Shown: positions 1-7,620, counted from the stretch's first letter. The stretch is 53,938 nucleotides of DNA from a virus (IMGVR_UViG_3300033146_007470:1-53938); one strand, 5' to 3'. Notes: generated by a model from the letters alone, not told the origin. Program-made: numbers and translations.

Positions 1-258
1 ATGGCAAGAGGAAAAAGAGGCGGTGGTAGAGCTTTAGGCGGTGGAGATGGCTCAGGAACTTGTACTGATGAAGAATTAGCTGCTATGGATAAAGAAGTTG
101 ATGACGTTGCTCGTGATATAATTACTAAAGGACGAAAACCGGTAGGAAGAAAAAGAATAGGTAGTAAAGACGGTTCTGGTGACGGGAGAGGCGATGGTAC
201 TAATTCACGTAACGGAAGTGGAAGACCTGCTGGTGGCAGAGGAAGAAATAGAAAATAA
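1..258 (+). CDS. Gly/Arg-rich small basic protein, function unknown
   Basis: An 85-residue frame that begins with ATG at the first base, so a longer upstream start cannot be excluded. The composition is strongly biased: Gly/Arg/Lys-rich ends (RGGGRALGGG near the N-terminus, GRPAGGRGR near the C-terminus) flank a short acidic, probably helical segment at about residues 20-38. Such RGG-like tails often bind nucleic acid, but no family is recognised. It is the last protein gene before the tRNA/ncRNA block. Confidence 0.6.
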   Translation: MARGKRGGGRALGGGDGSGTCTDEELAAMDKEVDDVARDIITKGRKPVGRKRIGSKDGSGDGRGDGTNSRNGSGRPAGGRGRNRK

Positions 259-285
259 GTCTTAAATTAATAAAAAATTGTTAAA

Positions 286-301
286 ATAAAGCATAATTTA
301 T
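286..301 (+). promoter_or_regulatory. AAGCATA-type motif upstream of tRNA-Gln
   Basis: The element AAAGCATAATTTATA lies about 55 bases before tRNA-Gln. It is one of many copies of a GCATA-n-TTA-type element placed upstream of genes across the window. Candidate phage-specific promoter; function inferred only from recurrence. Confidence 0.35.
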
Positions 302-355
302 AATATAATCAAAGATTAATTCTGAAAAAATGGAAAAAAGTTTTACATAAAAAAT

Positions 356-426
356 AGGGATATAGTATAATGGTAGTACACATGGTTTTGGTCCATGACG
401 CGCGGGTTCAACTCCTGCTATCCCTG
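356..426 (+). tRNA. tRNA-Gln (anticodon TTG)
   Basis: Cloverleaf with acceptor stem AGGGATA/TATCCCT, anticodon stem CATGG/CCATG around loop TTTTGGT (TTG in positions 34-36) and T-arm GCGGG-TTCAACT-CCTGC. No CCA is encoded, as for the other tRNAs here, so CCA addition depends on a nucleotidyltransferase. Confidence 0.92.
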
Positions 427-481
427 ATGATACTGGTCGCATCATTTTGAGTTTAAATCTTGATAGGCTTGTAAATTTCGT

Positions 482-553
482 GCACTTATAGTTTAATGGT
501 AAAACGTACGACACACCAGTTGTAAGATGACGGTTCAATTCCGTCAAAGTGCT
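482..553 (+). tRNA. tRNA-like gene with 8-nt anticodon loop (copy 1)
   Basis: T-arm (GACGG-TTCAATT-CCGTC), D-arm (GTTT/AAAC) and acceptor stem (GCACTT paired with AAGTGC, A·A mismatch at 7-66) are tRNA-like. The anticodon stem TACGA/TTGTA closes an 8-base loop, CACACCAG, that lacks U33, so no amino acid is assigned. A near-identical copy follows at 563. The two differ at four positions, of which acceptor pair 4-69 is compensatory (C-G here, T-A in copy 2). Confidence 0.65.
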
Positions 554-562
554 TAATTTCGT

Positions 563-634
563 GCATTTATAGTTTAATGGTAAAACATACGACACACCAG
601 TCGTAAGATGACGGTTCAATTCCGTCAAAATGCT
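563..634 (+). tRNA. tRNA-like gene with 8-nt anticodon loop (copy 2)
   Basis: Tandem duplicate of the preceding tRNA-like gene, with the same 8-base loop CACACCAG. The anticodon stem has a G-C pair where copy 1 has G·T. Pair 4-69 is T-A instead of C-G. These stem-preserving changes argue that both copies are folded RNAs under selection rather than debris. The decoded codon is unknown. Confidence 0.65.
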
Positions 635-655
635 TAATTTCATTAAGGAGAATCT

Positions 656-1267
656 ATGAAAAAAAATATTATATTATCATATTTAACTTTAAGAAAAGTT
701 ATTGGCATTCTTGCTATAATTTTTCCATTTTTATTAATAATTGGTGGATTTACGGGAGGTCTTACAGGTATTGAACAATCGTTATCTGCTTATTATTGGA
801 CTAATGCAAATATTTTATTTGTTAGTATGCTTGTAACATTTAGTATTTTTCTTTTATCATATAACGGTTATGATAAGAAAGATATGATTTTAACTACTGT
901 TGCAGGTTTAGCAATGCTTTTGGTCGCAATATTTCCTATGACTGGAGGAACAAATTATTTATTTGCTTTCGTTAGTCCAGGAATAACAAGTGCGATTCAT
1001 TATGGGACAGCTACTGTTACATTTGTTTCTTTAGGTATTATGTCTTTCTTTCAGTTTACTAAAAGTGGAAAGCATGAAATTACTATTGCTAAAGGGAAAA
1101 GAAATAAAGTATATAAAATTTGTGGCATTATAATTTTTGCTGCGATTATAGGAATGGTTATAACAATGTTTTTACCTTTTAATTTAACATTTATATTAGA
1201 AAGTATTGTATTAGTGGCTTTCGGTATATCATGGTTAGTTAAAGGTGAGGCTATTTTAAAAGATTAA
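656..1267 (+). CDS. Multi-pass membrane protein, function unknown
   Basis: A 203-residue protein with about six hydrophobic segments (near residues 14-36, 50-68, 80-97, 103-128, 152-173 and 178-195) and short polar loops. The SD AAGGAG lies just upstream of ATG 656. The pattern LSAYYWTN...LLSYNGYDKKD resembles a widespread uncharacterised bacterial membrane family; I know no function for it. It stands alone between tRNA genes, an unusual place for a membrane protein, and may have come from a bacterium. Confidence 0.75.
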   Translation: MKKNIILSYLTLRKVIGILAIIFPFLLIIGGFTGGLTGIEQSLSAYYWTNANILFVSMLVTFSIFLLSYNGYDKKDMILTTVAGLAMLLVAIFPMTGGTNYLFAFVSPGITSAIHYGTATVTFVSLGIMSFFQFTKSGKHEITIAKGKRNKVYKICGIIIFAAIIGMVITMFLPFNLTFILESIVLVAFGISWLVKGEAILKD

Positions 1268-1275
1268 TTTTCATT

Positions 1276-1543
1276 GCCGTCTTAGCTCAGCTGGCCAGAG
1301 CACGTGACTTGTAAATAAAATTGCACACCTTGTTAGTAATAGCATGAGTGAATGCTCTCAAATTCGGGGAAACCTTTAATATGGCAATCCCGAGCGAAAC
1401 CTTAGAAATAAGGGCCGTGTAGAGACTTAACGGGAGCCATCCTTATAGGATGAAGAGAAAGTCCAGACCACAAACCGTAAGGGCAGTGAAAATTGTAGTT
1501 GGTAAGAATCTCGGGGTCCTCGGTTCGAATCCGAGAGACGGCT
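1276..1543 (+). tRNA. tRNA-Thr (anticodon TGT) interrupted by a group I intron
   Basis: The exons join to a cloverleaf: acceptor GCCGTCT/AGACGGC, D-arm GCTC/GAGC, anticodon loop CTTGTAA (TGT) and T-arm CTCGG-TTCGAAT-CCGAG. The anticodon stem CGTGA/TCTCG has one T·T mismatch. The break falls in the anticodon loop after T1312, with exon 2 resuming at A1507. These positions satisfy the group I rule of a U before the 5' site and a G at the intron end. The gene follows the membrane-protein gene by 8 bases. Confidence 0.85.
1313..1506 (+). ncRNA. Group I intron (IC3-like) in tRNA-Thr
   Basis: A 194-base insert without an ORF. It carries the group I core in order: P element ATTCGGGGAAACC, Q element GGCAATCCCGAGC, R element TAGAGACTTAACGGGAGC and S element AAGAGAAAGTCCAGACC. 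These resemble the intron of cyanobacterial and plastid tRNA-Leu. Self-splicing would restore the anticodon loop. Boundaries were set from exon pairing and the terminal G; P1 was not convincingly drawn, so they are approximate. Confidence 0.88.
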
Positions 1544-1569
1544 TATATTATAATAAAGCATAATTAATA

Positions 1570-2035
1570 ATATATTTAAAAAGATGAAAATCTTTTTTAA
1601 ACTAAAATGATCTTTTAAAATTAAATATAAGGGCTGTGTATGGTCCTCAAAGATAAAATTGGGTAACCAATTTAAAGGGGTTTAAGGGTGACGCCTCCCG
1701 CTGTAGTAATACAGTCTATGTAATAAGGATATTTTCCTTAATAAGGAGGTCAAATATGACTAGCTTGTTCCAAGCTATTATGATGCTTCCTAACTTTATT
1801 TGGTTATGATTTGATGGTTGTAACTTTTTTGCTATAGCAATAGTATCAACTTTATAAATGAAGTTGGGTAACCACCCACTATGTACTTAATTATCATCAA
1901 ATAATTGAGTTTGAATAAAGGTCTGTTGAGCAAAAAGAATTTGAACTGTTAGAAATACTTGCACTTACGAGTGACGGGATTATATAGTGGGTCAAAGAAA
2001 ATAAAGCAACAGATGATACTTTTTATTATATATAA
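1570..2035 (+). ncRNA. Large structured RNA, 5' part (unknown class; GOLLD/ROOL-like by context)
   Basis: No convincing coding frame, but many stable hairpins with special loops: AATTGG-GTAA-CCAATT and CTGTA-GTAA-TACAG (GNRA loops), AAGGA-TATT-TCCTT, CACT-TACG-AGTG, and a long-range pair CCCACTAT (1875-1882) with ATAGTGGG (1984-1991). A GCATA motif lies at 1551-1568. A sub-motif at 1674-1701 recurs in the 3' part. Giant ornate phage RNAs such as GOLLD and ROOL are known next to phage tRNAs; class membership is inference from context. Confidence 0.55.
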
Positions 2036-2043
2036 AGGAGAAT

Positions 2044-2706
2044 ATGTATTATTATTTATATAAGATAGTTGATACTAAATACAATGCAGAATATATTGGT
2101 GCTCATCAAACATTAGATCTAAATGATGGTTATATGGGTTCTGGTTTGATAATTCAAAATATTATTAAAAAACATGGAATCAATAGACTTCAAAAAGAAA
2201 TATTAAGTTTTTTTAATTCTAAAGAAGAATTATATGCTGCGGAAAAAGAAATTGTAAATGAAGAATATATAAATAGAAAAGATACATATAATAAAATGAT
2301 CGGTGGAATATCTGGTCCTAATCAAACTGGTAAGAAACATTATACTAATGGTACAAAAAATCGATTATTGAATGATTATGATGATATACCAGAAGGATAT
2401 TATTTAGGATGTACTACTAATTATTTAGTAGAAAATAAACAAAAAGCTGGTAGAAAAGCTTCTTTGAATACATTATTTATCAATAACGGTATTGATAATA
2501 AAAGAATAAATAAAAATTTACCAATTCCAGAAGGTTGGAATAAGGGTAGAATAATAAATTATACTATGGATTATAGTGTAATATCTGCAAGTAATAGAAA
2601 TAGTTTTTGGGTAACTAATGGTTTAAAGAATAAAAAAATTAAACATGGTGAAAATATACCTAAAGGATTTAAAAGAGGTAAAACGCAAAAAGTTAAAAAT
2701 AATTAA
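2044..2706 (+). CDS. GIY-YIG homing endonuclease (Seg-like)
   Basis: A 220-residue protein starting MYYYLYKIVDTKYN, the first strand of a GIY-YIG nuclease fold (YLYKI...EYIGAHQT). YMGSG and the conserved Glu-rich helix follow by about residue 75. Two C-terminal repeats of a DNA-binding type (GGISGPNQTGKKH..., NSFWVTNGLKNKKIKHG) resemble those of phage Seg and F-Lim proteins. A good SD AAAGGAG precedes the ATG. It lies inside the large non-coding RNA region, as expected for a mobile endonuclease that settled in an RNA gene. Confidence 0.85.
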   Translation: MYYYLYKIVDTKYNAEYIGAHQTLDLNDGYMGSGLIIQNIIKKHGINRLQKEILSFFNSKEELYAAEKEIVNEEYINRKDTYNKMIGGISGPNQTGKKHYTNGTKNRLLNDYDDIPEGYYLGCTTNYLVENKQKAGRKASLNTLFINNGIDNKRINKNLPIPEGWNKGRIINYTMDYSVISASNRNSFWVTNGLKNKKIKHGENIPKGFKRGKTQKVKNN

Positions 2707-3152
2707 ATAAAGGTCGTTTCGGATCTTTCTTTCGGGAAAAGTATAGTACATAGTAATATGTATAAAGGGGTAAAAGAGTGACGTCTCCCACCAATTTTAT
2801 TATTGGCACATCGAAGCAAGCTGACTTTCCAATGATTTCGCTTCCACGCGGAATTTTTAGAGACATTAGAGAAATGATAAGATGAAATTGTGGCCGACGG
2901 TGGCAATGAATTCTTCTCCGCAAGAGATAGTTTCTATGCAAAACTAATTATTTATGAGAAAGAACAGTAGTTATTTGGTGTGAGCTTTTGCGAGTTAGTG
3001 CTAGATAGCAGTTTAATAGTTTATGGTAAAAACATAGACTTGAAAAACTATAAAGTAGGCGGCAGCTGAAATATATGAGAGGTTGCGCATTTGGTAGGAC
3101 AAAATCTTATTAAACGCATGGTCAAGCACCTCTTGGTCAGAGCGAGAGCTCA

Positions 3153-3226
3153 TTTAATTTTGTTCAGATGGTTGAACAATTTGCATCTCAAGCAAACGAT
3201 CATGGGTTCAATTCCCATAATTAAAC
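3153..3226 (+). tRNA. tRNA-Glu (anticodon CTC)
   Basis: Acceptor TTTAATT/AATTAAA, D-stem GTTC/GAAC, anticodon stem TTTGC/GCAAA around loop ATCTCAA (CTC), T-arm ATGGG-TTCAATT-CCCAT. The all-A/T acceptor with a T1-A72 pair is unusual. It is embedded in the large structured RNA region; tRNA inside a giant phage RNA has been reported for GOLLD. Confidence 0.78.
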
Positions 3227-3557
3227 ACAAGCAAAAGCCTTGGCCGGTACTTGATGAAAATAGCTTAATCCTTCACTCCTCGGAGAATGAAGGTCCTGGA
3301 AGTTCGCAAGACGGAAGGAATTGATTGGAAGATGCATCTAGTCACTTAGCGGTGATTAACAATTCGCAAGATTGGGAGTAATTCTGATAGTTGAGTAATT
3401 AAGTATGACGAGAGCACAGCATCTCTCTAAAAAATGCAGCTATGATAGGAGACACTCTAGAGAGTGTGGAAAAGTTCTTAACATGATGGTTAGCACCTGA
3501 TTGATACGGGAACGAAGGTTTTATCGTAGAAAGTATATTCTCAACTTTCTTTATTTT

Positions 3558-3595
3558 AAAAAAGATATAATCCGAAAATTATATCTTTTTTTTTT
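3558..3595 (+). terminator. Rho-independent terminator
   Basis: AAAGATATAA paired with TTATATCTTT around an 8-base loop, then a T-run. It closes the tRNA/ncRNA unit before the histidine-kinase gene. Confidence 0.85.
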
Positions 3596-3634
3596 GTTAA
3601 GATAATATTAATGGGTTATTTGCGGAGGTTGGTA

Positions 3635-5773
3635 ATGAATAAAAATATACTTCTTGTTGAAGACGAATTTATAATAGCTATAGGAAAGCAACAAGAGCTC
3701 GAGAACTATGGATATGTAGTTCAATATGTAAATACTGGAGAAAAAGCTGTTTCTATAGTAAATGAAAATACTGATATTGGTCTTATTCTTATGGATATCG
3801 ACTTAGGTAAAGGGATTGATGGAACTGAAGCAGCTGCACTTATACTAAAGGAGCACAATATACCTATTGTATTTATGTCTTCCCATACTGAATCCGAAAT
3901 TATTGAAAAGACTGAGAAAATAACCTCTTATGGATATGTAGTAAAAAATTCAAGCATAACAGTTTTAGACGCATCAATTAAGATGGCATTAAAACTATAT
4001 AATTCTTACGAAAAAATTAATAAAAGCGAAAACAAATTACGTCAAATTATTGATCTTGTTCCACATTTTATTTTTGTAAAAGATGAAACAGGTAAATTTG
4101 AAATTGTAAATAAAGCGACTGCAAAAGCTTTTGGAACCACTGTGGAAGACCTTACTGGAAGAAGAGATTCTGAATTTGTAGCTACAGAAGAAGAGAAAGA
4201 ACGTTTTAGAGCAGATGATCTTGAAGTGATAAATTCAGGTAAAACAAAAGTTATTTCAGAAGAACTAATGACTGATTCAAACAATAATACAATATACCTT
4301 CAAACTACAAAAGTTCCATTTAAATTTTCTTCTTCCGGGTCCCCGTCCGTTTTAGGAGTGGCTGTTGATGTAACAGAACAAAAAGTAAAAGAGAATACTA
4401 TAAAAACATATCAACAACGATTAGCTTTACATATAAATCAAACGCCTTTAGCTGTTATTGATTGGGATTTGGATTTCAATGTTATTTTCTGGAATAAATC
4501 AGCAGAAAAAATATTTGGTTTTACTTCTGAAGAAACATTGGGGAAACATGCTACTGATCTAATAGTCCCTGAAAATGTAAGGGATGAGGTTGACGAGGTG
4601 TGGGCTTCTCTTATTGGAAAAACTGGTGGGGCTCGAAGTACAAACGAAAATATAACAAAAGATGGAAAAATTATTCAATGTGAATGGTATAACACTGCAA
4701 TTATAAATGAAGCAGGAATTGTAATTGGAGTTTCCTCTCTGGTTATGGACATAACCAACCAGAAACACGCGCAATTATCTTTAACTAAAAATAAAAATTT
4801 TATTGATTCAATACTTAAATCAATACATGATCTAATTTTTGTTATTGACATCGATAAAAAATTTACTGCATACCATAATTCTTCAGATTATAAATTATAT
4901 ACTTCTCCTGAAAACTTTATTGGTAAAAGTATTTTTGATGTTCTTCCTGAAGATATTGCCAAGGACACAAATAATGCCATTGATGAAATATTAAAAACAG
5001 GAAAACTTCAAAAATTTAATTATTCGTTACATGTGGATGATGATGATCTTAGATACTATGAATCCAATATAAGTCCAATGTTTGATAGTGACAAAAATAT
5101 TATTTCGTTTGTATCTATAAACAGAAATATAACAGAACGCAAATTGTCAGAGAAAAAGATAGAAAAACAACTACTAGAAAAAGAAATAATTATTAAAGAA
5201 ATTCACCATAGAATTAAAAATAACTTAGCATCTATTGAAAGTTTTATTTCATTGCAAATTGCTAAATCAACTGATTCCAAAGTAATATCAGCTCTACATG
5301 GTATAGCTGGAAGAGTTAATAGTATGACTATATTATATGAGAAACTGCTATTAACTAATGATTGTAGTAAGATACCAGCAAAACAATATTTAACAAGTTT
5401 AATTGATGAATCGATTAGTTTATTTATAAACAAAAATATAAAAATTGAAAGTAATATAGATGATTTTAAACTTGATTGTAAAAAATTAGTTCCTATAGGT
5501 ATTATTACAAATGAACTTTGTATGAATGCAATTAAATACGCGTTTATTGATAAAGACTCCGGACATATAAATATTATTTTAAAAAAAGAAAATCAAAATA
5601 TCACTCTTACTATAACAGATGATGGTATTGGTATACCAAAAAACTTTGATATGAATAATCAAAGTGGTTTTGGTTTGATATTAATTGATTTATATAGTCA
5701 GCAATTAGATGGTGAATTCGAAATAAAACGTGATAATGGAACGAAATGTATTTTTAAATTTAATATAAATTAA
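3635..5773 (+). CDS. Hybrid sensor histidine kinase: REC-PAS-PAS-PAS-HisKA_2-HATPase
   Basis: A 712-residue soluble protein. Residues 1-120 are a receiver domain with acidic pair E9/D10, phospho-acceptor D54 in LILMDIDLG and the conserved Lys in VVKNSS. Three PAS domains follow (about 130-250, 265-385 and 395-510). After them come a HisKA_2 dimerisation helix with H-box KEIHHRIKNNL and an HATPase domain with N-box TNELCMNAIKYAF and G-boxes DDGIGIP and GFGLILI. ATG 3635 has GGAGG at the right spacing; the in-frame ATG 24 bases upstream does not. Such multi-PAS kinases are typical of free-living bacteria, rare in phages and probably host-acquired. Confidence 0.93.
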   Translation: MNKNILLVEDEFIIAIGKQQELENYGYVVQYVNTGEKAVSIVNENTDIGLILMDIDLGKGIDGTEAAALILKEHNIPIVFMSSHTESEIIEKTEKITSYGYVVKNSSITVLDASIKMALKLYNSYEKINKSENKLRQIIDLVPHFIFVKDETGKFEIVNKATAKAFGTTVEDLTGRRDSEFVATEEEKERFRADDLEVINSGKTKVISEELMTDSNNNTIYLQTTKVPFKFSSSGSPSVLGVAVDVTEQKVKENTIKTYQQRLALHINQTPLAVIDWDLDFNVIFWNKSAEKIFGFTSEETLGKHATDLIVPENVRDEVDEVWASLIGKTGGARSTNENITKDGKIIQCEWYNTAIINEAGIVIGVSSLVMDITNQKHAQLSLTKNKNFIDSILKSIHDLIFVIDIDKKFTAYHNSSDYKLYTSPENFIGKSIFDVLPEDIAKDTNNAIDEILKTGKLQKFNYSLHVDDDDLRYYESNISPMFDSDKNIISFVSINRNITERKLSEKKIEKQLLEKEIIIKEIHHRIKNNLASIESFISLQIAKSTDSKVISALHGIAGRVNSMTILYEKLLLTNDCSKIPAKQYLTSLIDESISLFINKNIKIESNIDDFKLDCKKLVPIGIITNELCMNAIKYAFIDKDSGHINIILKKENQNITLTITDDGIGIPKNFDMNNQSGFGLILIDLYSQQLDGEFEIKRDNGTKCIFKFNIN

Positions 5774-5786
5774 GCATATATTATAA
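5771..5786 (+). promoter_or_regulatory. AAGCATA-type motif
   Basis: TAAGCATATATTATA overlaps the kinase stop codon and precedes the macrodomain gene by about 20 bases. Candidate phage promoter, inferred from recurrence. Confidence 0.35.
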
Positions 5787-5804
5787 TATATAAAGAGGGA
5801 TAAT

Positions 5805-6278
5805 ATGATAGTAGACACAGTAAAAGGTGATTTAGTGCAATTAGCACTTAATGGCAAATATGATGCTATAGTTCATGGTTGTAATTGTTTTTGTAAAATG
5901 GGAGCTGGTATAGCAAAACAGATTAAACTTGTCTTCCCGGAAGCATTTATTGCTGATGACAAAACACAAGCTGGTGATAAAGGGAAATTAGGGACTTATA
6001 CATTCGCGAATATTGAATATGAGTATAAAGGTAGAACAGATACGGTTACCATCATAAACGCTTATACTCAATATACGTATAATGCTAAAGATAAACCCGT
6101 TGACTATAATGCAATCAGGAAAGTTTTTACTCTTATTAATAAGGATTATGCAGATATGAATATCGGTATTCCTAAAATTGGTGCTGGTTTAGCTGGCGGA
6201 GATTGGGACAGGATATCAGCCATCATAGATGAGGTGACACCTGATTTAGATGTACATTTAGTAGAATTTAGTAAATAA
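5805..6278 (+). CDS. Macrodomain (ADP-ribose-binding) protein
   Basis: A 157-residue single-domain protein. It has the macrodomain signatures GDLVQ near residue 9, the ADP-ribose loop VHGCNCFCKMGAGIA at about 26-40, IINAYTQY and the second phosphate loop IPKIGAGLAGGDW near 122-134. Phage members act on ADP-ribose-1''-phosphate or related ADP-ribose species. With NadM-Nudix, nicotinamidase and NadE about 43-48 kb downstream, a role in ADP-ribose/NAD+ housekeeping is likely. SD AGAGGG before the ATG. The RNase P RNA follows the stop codon directly. Confidence 0.9.
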   Translation: MIVDTVKGDLVQLALNGKYDAIVHGCNCFCKMGAGIAKQIKLVFPEAFIADDKTQAGDKGKLGTYTFANIEYEYKGRTDTVTIINAYTQYTYNAKDKPVDYNAIRKVFTLINKDYADMNIGIPKIGAGLAGGDWDRISAIIDEVTPDLDVHLVEFSK

Positions 6279-6513
6279 TCATTCTGACCTATCGCAGGTT
6301 TGATATATCAAATTTGAGGAAGCTCAGGACATCCGGACTAACCGAAGGAGATGCAAATCATTGGTACTTCGTAAGATGCAACATAAACAGACTTAGAGTG
6401 AAAGTTCCTCTATAATAGTCGGGTTATGGCAGCTGGAAACAGCCATTCGTAAGAGTGAGACAGATGATAGGTAAGACTTATTAAGTCGAACAGAATCCTG
6501 GCTATAGGAATGA
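6279..6513 (+). ncRNA. rnpB: RNase P RNA (M1-type), phage-encoded
   Basis: The conserved bacterial RNase P RNA elements occur in order. CR-I is TTGAGGAAGCTCAGGACATC. A CR-II/III-like block GAGTGAAAGTTCC precedes GGCAGCTGGAAACAGCC. GTGAGACAGATGATAG matches the GAGTGAG...TAGATGAATG region. CR-V is AACAGAATCCTGGCTATAGG. The ends pair as P1 (TCATT and CCTAT with ATAGG and AATGA). At about 235 bases it is much shorter than cellular RNAs (350-400), so some peripheral helices must be reduced. The RNA would cleave tRNA 5' leaders, fitting the tRNA array around it. No RNase P protein gene is visible, so the host RnpA would be needed. Confidence 0.88.
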
Positions 6514-6520
6514 TTTTTTT

Positions 6521-6546
6521 TAGTCTCCTACGGGAGACTTTTTTTA
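6521..6546 (+). terminator. Rho-independent terminator after RNase P RNA
   Basis: AGTCTCC-TAC-GGGAGACT followed by seven T, a few bases after the P1 helix of the RNase P RNA. Confidence 0.9.
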
Positions 6547-6584
6547 TTCCTAACACATATTTATATAAGGAAAGGAGTATATAA

Positions 6585-7586
6585 ATGGCAAGGATAATAG
6601 TTCCAAAAGAAATATTTGTTGGTCTTCAAGTAAGACAAACACGTGGGAATCAAACATCAGCAGATGGTGAATCTAATGTGGCGTTAGGCTTCGCAACATA
6701 TTTAAATAATAAAGGTCTTCTTCAACATAAAGATACATTTAATAAATGGAGAGATACATCTATCCCTCGTTTTCCTTATGATAATGACCCTATTGTAGGT
6801 ATGAGTGTTCGTGGGAGTGTAGACAGATATAGATCCCACAACAAACTTGTTAGAATTGAGGACCCAAGAGGTTTTCAGCTAGAGATACCTATTGAGAATT
6901 TCATCGAGGTTATATACGAGTGCACTTTAAAAAACGGTGTTATTAAAGATGAGATGGTTTGGGGTTGGGATAACGGGCAGGTAAGACTTTATAAAGTTGG
7001 AGGAGAAAATTATAATCAGGGTATTGCAAATTTTAAATATGACGGGCAAAAAAATATACCTATGAAAACTATAAACTTGGGCGATACCATCCTTCTGGAT
7101 AATGGTGATACTGGTGTATATTACGGTGGGTGGCATATTGTTACTGATCACTTCGGTTGGAATGATTATGCAGCAAATATTAAAATCAAGAAAGTATCTT
7201 CAAAGAGAGTTTTCTTCGTTAAAGTAGATAAGGAGCATGCAACTTTCTATACGTATTCCTCTCTCAAAGTTAAAAATGTAACACCAATAAATGAACCTCT
7301 TAATAAGGGTGATATATTCAATCAATTCACATCTGAAATTAATAAAACGGTAAATTATAATTACAAACGTAGTCTTGCACATATTGAAGCCAAGAAAGAG
7401 AACTATCAATGGCATGACCCTAGATATAAAACACTTTACAATAAATATGGTTTAAATGATGAAGGTAATAATCTAATAGGTGTGGAAGGGTGTATGAGTT
7501 GGAGGGATGGTTTTTCTGATATATCTGCAATAAGTGATAAACCAATTAAAGACGAAATTATATATAATGAAAAAATTATATTTTAA
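6585..7586 (+). CDS. Conserved phage-type hypothetical protein
   Basis: A 333-residue protein with SD AAAGGAG before the ATG. The sequence is globular, mixed alpha/beta and rich in aromatic residues (MVWGWDNGQVRLY, YYGGWHIVTDHFGW), without signal peptide, membrane segment or recognised catalytic motif. It looks like the large hypotheticals of T4-like and jumbo phages, but I cannot assign a family. It stands alone between the RNase P terminator and the STAS gene. Confidence 0.7.
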   Translation: MARIIVPKEIFVGLQVRQTRGNQTSADGESNVALGFATYLNNKGLLQHKDTFNKWRDTSIPRFPYDNDPIVGMSVRGSVDRYRSHNKLVRIEDPRGFQLEIPIENFIEVIYECTLKNGVIKDEMVWGWDNGQVRLYKVGGENYNQGIANFKYDGQKNIPMKTINLGDTILLDNGDTGVYYGGWHIVTDHFGWNDYAANIKIKKVSSKRVFFVKVDKEHATFYTYSSLKVKNVTPINEPLNKGDIFNQFTSEINKTVNYNYKRSLAHIEAKKENYQWHDPRYKTLYNKYGLNDEGNNLIGVEGCMSWRDGFSDISAISDKPIKDEIIYNEKIIF

Positions 7587-7603
7587 TAAAGATAAATTGT
7601 TAC

Positions 7604-7620
7604 TAAAAGCATAGTTTATA
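7604..7620 (+). promoter_or_regulatory. AAGCATA-type motif
   Basis: AAAAGCATAGTTTATA lies 41 bases before the STAS-domain gene. Candidate phage promoter for the 7661-10286 cluster. Confidence 0.35.

Larger units (their letters stand above)
2707..3595 (+). ncRNA. Large structured RNA, 3' part, ending in a terminator
   Basis: About 890 bases without a convincing ORF, carrying a second copy of the 1674-1701 motif at 2764-2791. GNRA-closed hairpins include TCTC-CGCAA-GAGA and AAT-TCGCAA-GATT. Other stems are CCAA-n7-TTGG and CACTCTAGAGAGTG. A tRNA-Glu is embedded at 3153. The region ends in a strong intrinsic terminator. Together with 1570-2035 this looks like one RNA split by the endonuclease gene, or two related RNAs in tandem. 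Class is unknown. Confidence 0.5.

Noticed and set aside
281-643. Minus-strand ORF of 120 codons
   Set aside because: It is the antisense of the tandem tRNA-like genes; its internal repeat is the tRNA duplication.
1570-2035. tmRNA
   Set aside because: No paired tRNA-like ends with a TTC T-arm and no tag reading frame before a stop; the hairpin series does not match tmRNA order.
3091-3324. 77-codon ORF in the non-coding region
   Set aside because: It runs through tRNA-Glu and the structured RNA, has no SD and no protein-like composition.
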